Shown piece after piece: positions 45,638 through 52,504 of a DNA stretch of 64,000 nt; the first letter of the stretch is position 1, and each line of letters starts with the position of its first letter. The stretch is from Iamia majanohamensis (lineage in GTDB: Bacteria > Actinomycetota > Acidimicrobiia > Acidimicrobiales > Iamiaceae), in NCBI RefSeq assembly GCF_028532485.1, contig NZ_CP116942.1:2728001-2792000 (forward strand), in the 5' to 3' direction. The position numbers and the translations under genes are program-made. Under the pieces are notes generated by a model that was given only the letters and a program-made list of their open reading frames with translations, did not search any database and had not been told where the DNA came from.

Positions 45638-46801
45638 TCACGGCCGGGCCCTCCGCTCGACCCGGCCCCCGTCGCGGTCGACCCAGCGGGCGGCCTCCAG
45701 GGCGTCGAGGGCGACGGCCAGGGCCCCGAGCGAGAGCCCGGTGCGCCGGGCCAGGGCGTCGAGGCCCGCCGGCTCCCAGCCCAGGGCGCGCAGCACCCGC
45801 CGCCCGTCGGCGTCGGGCCGGGGGCGGGGGTCGGGCCCGCCCTCGTCGGAGGCCGCCGCGGCCAGGCCCAGGGCGGCGAGGACGTCGTCGGGCCCGCAGG
45901 CCACCGAGGCGCCCTGGGAGAGCAGCCAGTTGGTGCCGGCCGAGGCCGCCGAGCGGACCGAGCCGGGGACGGCGAGCACCGTGCGGTCCCGTCGCAGGGC
46001 CTCGTCGACGGTGTACATCGACCCGCCCGTGGGGGGGGACTCGACGACCACCACGACGTCGGCCAGCGCCGCCACCAGGCGGTTGCGGGCGGGGAAGCGC
46101 CAGCGTGCGGGCTCGGTGCCGAGGGGGTGCTCGCTCAGGACGACGCCGCGCCCGGCGACCCGGCGCCAGAGGTCGCGGCTGCGGGCCGGGTAGACGACGT
46201 CGAGGCCGCTGCCGACCACCGCGACCGGCGGTGCCGCGTCGGGTCCGGCCGCCAGGGCGCCCCGGTGGGCGGCGGCGTCGATGCCGACCGCCAGCCCCGA
46301 GACCACCCGGGCCCCGGCCGCGGCGCAGAGGCGCCCGACCTCCTCGGCCAGCTCGGCGCCGGGGCGCGTGCAGCGGCGGGTGCCGACGACGGCCACCGAC
46401 GGGCCGTCGAGCGCGTCGCGGTGGCCGTCGGCGAAGAGCACCACCGGGGGCTCGGGGTCGTCGGCGAGCCGGGCGGGGTGGGCCCCGTCGCCCAGCACCG
46501 ACACCGAGACGCCGGCGTGGGCGCGCCACAGCTCGGCCACGTCGGTGGTCGCGGCGGACCGGGCCCAGCGCTGGGACGTCTCCTCCGCGGTGCGGCCGAG
46601 CAGGGCGGCCAGCCCGGGCAGCAGGTGGGCGCGACCCGCCGCGAGCGTGCGCCAGGCCTCGGCGCCCGAGGCCGCATCCCAGAGGGCCCGCAGGCGGGCC
46701 GGACCCATGCCGGGGAGGCCGGCGAGGGCGACCCACCAGGCCGTGGGGGGCAGGGTGCCGGCCCCCGGGCCGGCGACGGAGGTGGGGTCGAGCGCGCTCA
46801 T
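45638..46801 (-). CDS. dprA: DNA-processing protein DprA
   Basis: DprA loads RecA on incoming single-stranded DNA in transformation. The 387-residue protein has an N-terminal SAM-like region, the Rossmann domain (VAVVGTRRCTRPGAELA, VVSGLAVGIDAAAH, GSGLDVVYPA, FPARNRLVAALADVVVVVE, VLAVPGSV) and a C-terminal winged helix (LDALARRTGLSLGAL). The motif before the PG is GGSMYTVDEAL, where most homologues have SGSLxTA. The ATG overlaps the comM stop (ATGA). Confidence 0.94.
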   Translation of the reverse strand: MSALDPTSVAGPGAGTLPPTAWWVALAGLPGMGPARLRALWDAASGAEAWRTLAAGRAHLLPGLAALLGRTAEETSQRWARSAATTDVAELWRAHAGVSVSVLGDGAHPARLADDPEPPVVLFADGHRDALDGPSVAVVGTRRCTRPGAELAEEVGRLCAAAGARVVSGLAVGIDAAAHRGALAAGPDAAPPVAVVGSGLDVVYPARSRDLWRRVAGRGVVLSEHPLGTEPARWRFPARNRLVAALADVVVVVESPPTGGSMYTVDEALRRDRTVLAVPGSVRSAASAGTNWLLSQGASVACGPDDVLAALGLAAAASDEGGPDPRPRPDADGRRVLRALGWEPAGLDALARRTGLSLGALAVALDALEAARWVDRDGGRVERRARP

Positions 46802-48315
46802 GCCGCCGCGTCCAGGGGGGCGGCGTCGGCCCGCAGGGCCATGGCCAGGGCCACGGGCTCGGGCTCGAGCGGGGCGACGGGGTCGGTGCCGTCGAGGTCG
46901 GCGATGGTGCGGGCCACCCGCCGGACCCGGGCCAGCCCCCGCGCCGTCAGCCGTCCCTGGCGCAGGGCGGCCTCGAGCATGCGCCGGGCCCCGGGGGCGA
47001 GGGCGGCGACCTCGTCGAGGCGCTCGCCGGGGAGGGCGGCGTTGGTGCGGACGCCGCGCGCCTCGGCGAGGGATCGGGCCCGGGCGACTCGCTCGGCGAC
47101 GAGGGCCGAGGGCTCGTCGGGCGCCTCGGCCAGCAGGGCCGTGGGGTCGGGGCGGTGGACCTCGACCCGCAGGTCGAAGCGGTCGAGCACGGGGCCGCTC
47201 AGGCGGCGCCGGTAGCGGGCCCGGGCCGCGTCGGAGCAGCGGCACGCCCCCGGCTCGGTGGCCTCGCCGCAGGGACAGGGGTTGGTCGCGGCGACCAGGA
47301 GGAAGCGCGCGGGCAGGGTGACCGTCGCCCTGGCCCGCGCCACCCGGACCACGCCCTCCTCGAGGGGCTGGCGCAGCGCATCGACCACCGAGGGCGGGAA
47401 CTCCCCCAGCTCGTCGAGGAAGAGGCACCCTCCTGTGGCGAGGCTGAGCTCGCCCGGGCGCATGGAGGCGGTGCCGCCGCCGACGAGGGAGACCATGGTC
47501 GAGGAGTGGTGCGGGGCGCGGAACGGCGGCCGGGAGATGAGCCCGCCGCCGGCCACCCCGACCCCGGCGGCGGAGTAGGCCCGCGTCGCGGCCAGGGCGT
47601 CGGCCCGGTCGAGGGGCGGGAGCAGGCCGGGCAGGCGCCGGGCGAGCATGGTCTTGCCCGCCCCCGGCGGGCCCACCAGCAGGATGTGGTGGCCCCCGGC
47701 GGCGGCGACCTCGAGGGCCTGGCGGGCCATGGGCTGGCCCCGGACGTCGGCCAGGTCGGGCGGCGGGGGCTCCGGCGGCGGGGGCGGCGGCTCGGGCGGG
47801 TCCGGCCAGGGCTCCTCGCCCCGGAGGGCGAGCACCAGGTCCGACAGCCGCTCGACGGGCCGGACGTGGTGGCGGCCCACGAGGCGGGCCTCGGCCGCCG
47901 CGGCCACCGGCACCACGACGGCCTCGGCGTCGAGGGCGTCGACCAGCGACACCACCCCGGGCACGGGCCGCACCGTGCCGTCGAGGCCCAGCTCGCCCAG
48001 GCAGGCCAGCCCGGCGGCCGCCTCGGCCGGCACCTGGTCGGTGGCCACCAGCAGGGCCAGGGCGATGGCCAGGTCGAGGCCGCTCCCGACCTTGCGCTCC
48101 GACGACGGGGCCAGGTTGACCGTGACCCGCTTGGTGGGCCAGACCAGCGCGGAGCAGACCATGGCCGCCCGGACGCGGTCGCGGGCCTCGCGGCACGAGG
48201 CGTCGGGCAGGCCCACGACGGTGAACCCGGGGAGGCCCGAGCCCACGTGGACCTCGACGCGGACGGGGCGACCCTCGACCCCGAGCAGGGTGGCGGACGG
48301 GACGGTGGCGAGCAC
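46798..48315 (-). CDS. comM: YifB/ComM family Mg-chelatase-like AAA+ ATPase
   Basis: ComM is a hexameric helicase promoting branch migration during transformation. The 505-residue protein has the N-terminal Lon-like domain (VEVHVGSGLPGFTVVGLPD), a proline-rich linker, Walker A GPPGAGKT, Walker B CLFLDELGEF, the NPCPCG cysteine cluster and the C-terminal Mg_chelatase region. It starts with GTG at 48315. Its AGGAGGG site lies inside a potential 9-bp stem. A TAGGGT hexamer at 48405-48400 may be its -10. It forms an operon with dprA and xerC. Confidence 0.95.
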   Translation of the reverse strand: MLATVPSATLLGVEGRPVRVEVHVGSGLPGFTVVGLPDASCREARDRVRAAMVCSALVWPTKRVTVNLAPSSERKVGSGLDLAIALALLVATDQVPAEAAAGLACLGELGLDGTVRPVPGVVSLVDALDAEAVVVPVAAAAEARLVGRHHVRPVERLSDLVLALRGEEPWPDPPEPPPPPPEPPPPDLADVRGQPMARQALEVAAAGGHHILLVGPPGAGKTMLARRLPGLLPPLDRADALAATRAYSAAGVGVAGGGLISRPPFRAPHHSSTMVSLVGGGTASMRPGELSLATGGCLFLDELGEFPPSVVDALRQPLEEGVVRVARARATVTLPARFLLVAATNPCPCGEATEPGACRCSDAARARYRRRLSGPVLDRFDLRVEVHRPDPTALLAEAPDEPSALVAERVARARSLAEARGVRTNAALPGERLDEVAALAPGARRMLEAALRQGRLTARGLARVRRVARTIADLDGTDPVAPLEPEPVALAMALRADAAPLDAAA

Positions 48316-48317
48316 AG

Positions 48318-48371
48318 GGCCCTCCTGGCGGTCGGCACGGCAGGAGCCGCGCAGCGAGCGGGAGGAGGGCC
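48318..48371 (-). promoter_or_regulatory. Leader stem that can hide the comM ribosome binding site
   Basis: GGCCCTCCT and AGGAGGGCC (48318-48326 and 48363-48371) are perfectly complementary over 9 bp with a 36-nt loop. The copy nearest the gene contains the Shine-Dalgarno of comM (GTG at 48315). Pairing would block translation. Confidence 0.4.
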
Positions 48372-48452
48372 GTGACGCCGACCGACGAGCGTGGGACCGA
48401 CCCTACCCAGCCCCTGTGACAGCCAGACCTCGCTCCGGCCGAGGCTGCGACG

Positions 48453-49067
48453 TCAGTCGCAGCAGGGATCGCCCCGCCAGGCCTCCAGCCCCTCGCGGAG
48501 GGCGACGGCGGCGATGACCAGGGCAGCGACGGGGTCGGCCCAGCTCCACCCCACCGTGGCGTTGGCCACCAGGCCCACGAGCAGGACGGCGGAGAGGTAC
48601 GAGCAGAGCAGCGTCTGCTTGCTGTTGGCGACGACGCTGGCGGAGCCCAGCTGGCGGCCGGTGCGACGCTCGACCCACGAGAGCCCGGGCATGATCGCCA
48701 GGCTGGCGGCGGCGAGGACGATGCCCACGTTGCTCGGTTCCGGCTCCGCACCGCCGAGCAGGGCCCGCCCGGCGTCGAAGGTGACGAAGGCGGCCAGGGC
48801 CATGAACGACAGCCCGACGAGCCGCAGGGCCCGGCGCTCCCGCGCCTCGTGGTCGTCACCGGAGAACTGCCACGCCACCACGAGGGCGGAGCCGACCTCC
48901 ACCGAGGAGTCGAGCCCGAAGCCGACGAGCGCCGAGGACGAGGCCACCGCGCCGGCGGAGACGGCGACGACGGCTTCCACGACGTTGTAGGTGATGGTGA
49001 CGGCGACGATGCGGCGGACGCGACGCCTGAGGACCCCGACCCGAGCGGGCGTGGGGACGGCGATCAC
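48453..49067 (-). CDS. CDF-like cation transporter (small, C-terminal Cys-Cys)
   Basis: This 204-residue protein has five to six transmembrane segments of the cation diffusion facilitator type: GFGLDSSVEV (D53) in an early segment, VVANSKQTLLCSYLSAVLL and WADPVAALVIA in later ones. It ends WRGDPCCD. The cytoplasmic metal-binding domain of large CDF proteins is missing. The GTG at 49067 overlaps the stop of the repressor gene (GTGA). The partner repressor is CmtR-like, so cadmium, lead or zinc export is likely but not proven. Confidence 0.82.
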   Translation of the reverse strand: MIAVPTPARVGVLRRRVRRIVAVTITYNVVEAVVAVSAGAVASSSALVGFGLDSSVEVGSALVVAWQFSGDDHEARERRALRLVGLSFMALAAFVTFDAGRALLGGAEPEPSNVGIVLAAASLAIMPGLSWVERRTGRQLGSASVVANSKQTLLCSYLSAVLLVGLVANATVGWSWADPVAALVIAAVALREGLEAWRGDPCCD

Positions 49068-49372
49068 GTCGGGCAGCCGTCGTCGACGACGAGCGCGACC
49101 GCCAGCAGCGACTCGAGGGCGCGGGCCAGGTCGGCCTCGGCCAGCTCGTAGCGCACCCGGCGCCCCATGGGCGTGCCGACGACCAGCCCGCAGCCGCGCA
49201 GGCAGGTGAGGTGGTTGCTCACGTTGGGGCGGGAGAGCCCCAGGTCGTCCGCCATCTCAGCCGGGAAGGCGGGCCCGTCGAGCAGCCGGAGCAGGATCAG
49301 GCAGCGGGTCCGGTCGGCCAGGGCCCGGCCGACCCGGGCCATGGTGTCCAGCCGGGTCGCGGTGTTCAGCAC
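49064..49372 (-). CDS. cmtR: CmtR-type ArsR/SmtB metal-sensing repressor
   Basis: This 102-residue winged-helix repressor, counted from GTG at 49372, has C57 and C61 in NHLTCLRGCGLV and C100 near the C-terminus (DDGCPT). Mycobacterium tuberculosis CmtR binds Cd(II)/Pb(II) with C57, C61 and C102 in the same sequence context. C24 is an additional cysteine. A 20-bp palindrome covers the start codon, and a TACTGT -10 lies 7 nt upstream, so autorepression and a leaderless mRNA are likely. It is cotranscribed with the CDF-like transporter. Confidence 0.9.
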   Translation of the reverse strand: MLNTATRLDTMARVGRALADRTRCLILLRLLDGPAFPAEMADDLGLSRPNVSNHLTCLRGCGLVVGTPMGRRVRYELAEADLARALESLLAVALVVDDGCPT

Positions 49373-49385
49373 GCGCTGAACAGTA
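49363..49385 (-). promoter_or_regulatory. cmtR operator and leaderless -10
   Basis: TGTTCAGC (49363-49370) / GCTGAACA (49375-49382), spaced by 4 bp, is a perfect 8-bp inverted repeat. It overlaps the GTG start and the TACTGT -10 (49385-49380). Such 8-4-8 palindromes over the start site fit ArsR/SmtB repressors. Confidence 0.65.
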
Positions 49386-49490
49386 CAGGCTGGCCTGAAC
49401 CGACACCCAGGGCCGGTCCCTGGGGCGGTCCCCGGGCTGGTGCGGGGCGGTCGGTAGCCTCCCGGGCCTCGGCAGGACCGGAGTGGAGCG

Positions 49491-50315
49491 GTGACGGAGC
49501 GACAGCAGGCAGCGACCGCCGACGGGCCGGGGCACGGGCACGGGCACGCCGACACCAGCCCACCCGGTCCCCCGCCGGCCCCACCGGCGCCGACGGGACG
49601 AGGGACGGGCTCGGGCCCGGCCCCGCTGCTCGACCTGGCCCTCGGCCTGGACGGCCCGACCCGCGGGCCGGCCGGGGAGCGCTACGCGGACGTCCGGCGC
49701 CGTCGGGTGCGCCGACGCGCCGCCCTCCTGCTCGACGCCGCCGGGCTGACCCCCGACGCCGCCCTGCGCGCGGCCGCCGAGGACGAGCGCGTGGACGAGC
49801 TGCTGGTGCTCACGGTCGAGGCCGCAGCCACGACGGCCGACGACCGCAAGGTCGCGGCCCTGGGCCGGGCCCTGCGCACCGCGATCGACGCGCCCGCCGG
49901 GGACACCGACCCGACCCTCGACGAGGCCCGGCTGGTCGCCGCCACCATCGCCCGGCTCGACACCGCCCACATCCGCCTCGTCGACCTCCTGGTGCGGAGC
50001 GAGCAGCCCCGGGTCGAGAGCCACGGCGGTGGGTCCTACACGACCCGCCGCGACTTCCACCTCTCCAGCCAGCTGAAGGGCACGACGGGCCTGCCCGAGA
50101 GGGTGTGGCCGGTGCTGGCCGGCGACCTCGTCACCCTCGGCGTGCTGCTGGAGGAGCGGGCCGCTCCTGCCAGCCGCTCGGGCGTCGGCGGGCTGGGTCG
50201 GCCGACCGACCCGCTGCGGTCGTGGGCCTTCACCGACTTCGGGCGGGCCGTGGTCCGGGTCCTCGGCACCGACCCGACCCACCCGGCGGGACCGACCCCA
50301 CCGACCGGGTCCTGA
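49491..50315 (+). CDS. Hypothetical protein with histidine-rich N-terminus
   Basis: This 274-residue protein was not recognised. The first ~40 residues are low complexity with GHGHGHAD and proline runs. The rest is mostly helical, with long alanine/arginine/aspartate segments (about 60-175) and a C-terminal part containing RVWPVLAGDLVTLGVLLEE and WAFTDFGRAVVRVL. No membrane segment or signal is seen. The GTG at 49491 is preceded by GGAG. It is divergent from cmtR (118 bp between starts). The His run could bind metal, which would suit the neighbour, but this is speculation. Confidence 0.6.
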   Translation: MTERQQAATADGPGHGHGHADTSPPGPPPAPPAPTGRGTGSGPAPLLDLALGLDGPTRGPAGERYADVRRRRVRRRAALLLDAAGLTPDAALRAAAEDERVDELLVLTVEAAATTADDRKVAALGRALRTAIDAPAGDTDPTLDEARLVAATIARLDTAHIRLVDLLVRSEQPRVESHGGGSYTTRRDFHLSSQLKGTTGLPERVWPVLAGDLVTLGVLLEERAAPASRSGVGGLGRPTDPLRSWAFTDFGRAVVRVLGTDPTHPAGPTPPTGS

Positions 50316-50357
50316 GCGCCTCGCAGCAGCCAGGGAGCGCTGCCATCGGGCCCCCGC

Positions 50358-50585
50358 TCAGCCACCGCCGCTGAGGGCGGCCACCACCAGGGCGAGGACG
50401 AACACCGCCAGGACCACGGCGATGGCGGCGATGCAGCCCGTGCGGCGCCAGCCCCGGGCGACGCCGGTCGGGTAGTACGCCCGACGGAGGTAGGAGTCCT
50501 CGTCGGCGATGCCGACGTGCAGCTCGTGCAGCTGCTCGTGGCGAGCCGGGTGCGGCTCACCGCGACGGGGGCGGTCCTCGTCCAT
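50358..50585 (-). CDS. Small C-terminally anchored membrane protein
   Basis: A 75-residue protein with a charged, histidine/arginine-rich N-terminal half and one C-terminal transmembrane segment (about 52-71, AAIAVVLAVFVLALVVAAL). It starts with ATG at 50585. No family was recognised. The next 244 bp hold no gene; they include a 16-bp self-complementary GC palindrome at 50608-50623. Confidence 0.5.
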   Translation of the reverse strand: MDEDRPRRGEPHPARHEQLHELHVGIADEDSYLRRAYYPTGVARGWRRTGCIAAIAVVLAVFVLALVVAALSGGG

Positions 50586-50829
50586 CGTCCGCCGTCAACC
50601 CGCCGGCGCGGCCCCGGGGCCGCCCACGACCGACGGCCCACCCGGCGCCGTCCCCACGACCACGCCCTCCGCCTCGCGCCAGATCCCCACGTCCGCCTCC
50701 TCGGCGGGCGAACCTACTGCGCGCTGGGCACCTCGGGACGAGGGCCGGCTCAAGCCACCACCCCGGCGGCCGATGGGCCACACGAGAGAAGGGTGAGCGG
50801 CGCCACCGGCGCCAGGGAGGGCACACCGG

Positions 50830-51228
50830 GTGGAGCGACGCATCGGCCACCGCAGCGACCACGACGGCATCGCGATCCGCTGGTGGCCGCCCCGGGGCCC
50901 CGGCGCGCCCCGTCGCCTCTTCGGGCCGCGGAAGGGCCTGGCCGCCGAGCTGGTCGACGTGTCCCTCACCGGCCTGCTCGTCGAGGCCCCCGCCAACGAG
51001 GAGCTGCGGGTGGGCGACACCATCACCGTCGAGGTCGACGGGATCACCGGCCCCGTGACCCTGCGACGCGTCGTCGCCGTCCCGGGCTCCCCCACCTGGC
51101 GCTACGGCGTCGAGCTGCTCGACCTCACCGCGGCCCTGACCGTCCACGTCCACGCCAAGCTGGCCGGCCGCCCCCACGTGTCGGCGCCGCAGTGGCACCG
51201 CGACCCGGGTGCCCCGGGCTCCGCCTGA
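50830..51228 (+). CDS. PilZ-domain-like protein
   Basis: This 132-residue protein resembles a single PilZ domain. The DxSxxG motif is seen in LVDVSLTGLLVEA, followed by the strands GDTITVEVDGITGPVTLRRVVA and WRYGVELLDL. PilZ domains bind cyclic di-GMP through an upstream arginine motif; here candidate arginines lie at RRLFGPRK just before the barrel. It starts with GTG at 50830. No diguanylate cyclase is in the window. The domain call is fairly sure; c-di-GMP binding is inferred. Confidence 0.75.
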   Translation: MERRIGHRSDHDGIAIRWWPPRGPGAPRRLFGPRKGLAAELVDVSLTGLLVEAPANEELRVGDTITVEVDGITGPVTLRRVVAVPGSPTWRYGVELLDLTAALTVHVHAKLAGRPHVSAPQWHRDPGAPGSA

Positions 51229-51235
51229 GCCCCGC

Positions 51236-52021
51236 TCAGCGGCCCTCGAAGTCCGGGGTCCGCTTCTCGAAGAACGCCTTCATCGCTTCCGCCGTGTCGG
51301 CGGTGGAGAAGTTGTAGGCCTGGGCCGTCGACTCGGCGTCGAGCTGGGCCTCCCACCCGACCTCGAAGGACCGGTTGAGCATCCGCTTGGTCTGGGTCAG
51401 GGCGATGGGCGGCCCGGCCGCCAGGCGCCCGGCCCACTCGGCGACGAGGGCGTCGAGCTCCTCGGGGGCCACGACCCGGTTCACCAGGCCCAGGCGCTCG
51501 GCCTCGGCGGCGTCGACGATGTCGCCCAGCAGGGCCAGCTCCTTGGCCCGGTGGAGCCCGACGAGGCGGGGCAGCAACCAGGCCCCGCCGAAGTCGGTCG
51601 AGAGGCCCCGGCGGGCGAAGATCTGCGAGAAGCGGGCCCGGGTGGAGGCGAGGGTGAGGTCGCAGCCGAGGGCCAGGTTCAGCCCCGCCCCGGCGGCCAC
51701 GCCGTCGATGCGGGCGATGGTGGGCTGGGGCAGGTCGTGGAGCAGCTGGGCCAGGCCGTGCAGGGCGCGCATGCGGGCCAGGCCGTTGGTGGCGGGCGGT
51801 CCGCCGTCGGCCAGGTCGGCGCCCGAGCAGAAGGCGTCGCCGGCCCCGGTGAGCACCAGCACCCGGACGTCGCCGTCGACGGCGACGTCGGTCAGCACCT
51901 GCACGAGCTCGCGGGCCATGGTGGTGTCGAGGGCGTTCTTCCGGTCGGGCCGGTCGAGGGTGACGGTGACGAGCCCCCCGTCGCGGTCGACCTGGATGGC
52001 GTCGAGGTGCGGGTCGGGCAT
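51236..52021 (-). CDS. Enoyl-CoA hydratase/isomerase (crotonase) family protein
   Basis: This protein of about 261 residues has a crotonase fold with oxyanion-hole segments (FCSGADLADG and IDGVAAGAGLNLALGCD). The catalytic loop reads GLSTDFGGAWLLPRLVG. An aspartate here resembles PaaG-type isomerases and not the glutamate pair of hydratases, so isomerase activity is possible. ATG at 52021 is used; in-frame upstream codons would overlap the divergent small gene's start region. It lies back to back with a 36-residue membrane protein gene. Confidence 0.9.
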   Translation of the reverse strand: MPDPHLDAIQVDRDGGLVTVTLDRPDRKNALDTTMARELVQVLTDVAVDGDVRVLVLTGAGDAFCSGADLADGGPPATNGLARMRALHGLAQLLHDLPQPTIARIDGVAAGAGLNLALGCDLTLASTRARFSQIFARRGLSTDFGGAWLLPRLVGLHRAKELALLGDIVDAAEAERLGLVNRVVAPEELDALVAEWAGRLAAGPPIALTQTKRMLNRSFEVGWEAQLDAESTAQAYNFSTADTAEAMKAFFEKRTPDFEGR

Positions 52022-52030
52022 GGGCGGCAC

Positions 52031-52036
52031 GATACT
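52031..52036 (+). promoter_or_regulatory. Possible -10 of the 36-residue membrane protein gene
   Basis: GATACT lies 7 nt before the ATG at 52044, the same spacing as at several leaderless genes here, though the first base deviates from TANNNT. Confidence 0.3.
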
Positions 52037-52043
52037 GACGGCC

Positions 52044-52154
52044 ATGGGCTTCAACCCGCACCGCCAGACCCGCCGGGGGCCGGCCGACTACGTGCTGGTC
52101 GCCGCCGCGCTGGCCGTGTGCGTCGCCCTCGTCGCCTGGGCCCTGCTCGGGTGA
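52044..52154 (+). CDS. 36-residue single-span membrane protein
   Basis: The protein starts MGFNPHRQTRRGPADY and then has one transmembrane segment (VLVAAALAVCVALVAWALL) to the end. The positive N-terminus suggests it stays inside. It was found by eye as too short for routine calling. It sits 22 bp from the divergent crotonase gene and 7 bp before the next gene on its strand. Many actinobacteria have such a small gene here; I give no function. Confidence 0.6.
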   Translation: MGFNPHRQTRRGPADYVLVAAALAVCVALVAWALLG

Positions 52155-52161
52155 GCCGACG

Positions 52162-52443
52162 GTGAGGAAGGCCCGCGCCGGGCGCGACGGGCGCAGGGGC
52201 GGCGGCCTGCCGGCCTGGGCCCGCACCGACGGCCCGACCCGCGAGGCCACCGACGCCGGGGAGGTCGAGGTCCGGCGGGTGCAGCCGTACCAGGCGACCA
52301 AGGACTACGCCTGCCCCGGGTGCCACGTCACCATCCCCCCGGGGCGGGGCCACCTCGTGGTCGTGCCCCTCGACGCCCCCGACGACCGCCGCCACTGGCA
52401 CCGGTCCTGCTGGGAGCGACGGGGGCGGCGCCGCGCCCGCTGA
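52162..52443 (+). CDS. Small conserved zinc-binding-like protein
   Basis: This 93-residue basic protein has CPGCHVTIPPGRGH and RRHWHRSCW, so cysteines and histidines spaced like a zinc site (C-x2-C ... H-x-H-x2-C). Proteins of this type (often labelled ATP/GTP-binding without evidence) lie next to enoyl-CoA hydratase genes in many actinobacteria. It starts with GTG at 52162, 7 bp after the small membrane protein stop. Its existence also argues that the reading frame antisense to it, from the phosphodiesterase, is not natural. Confidence 0.75.
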   Translation: MRKARAGRDGRRGGGLPAWARTDGPTREATDAGEVEVRRVQPYQATKDYACPGCHVTIPPGRGHLVVVPLDAPDDRRHWHRSCWERRGRRRAR

Positions 52444-52504
52444 GCGTCACCTCGCGGGGGTGTCCGGGCCTGGCGGGGCTGTCGCCCCATCAGGCCCGAG
52501 CCCC

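Noticed and set aside
50586-50829. Open frames on both strands between the small membrane protein and the PilZ gene
   Set aside because: They are antisense or overlapping frames without start signals or conserved composition; only a GC palindrome was noted.
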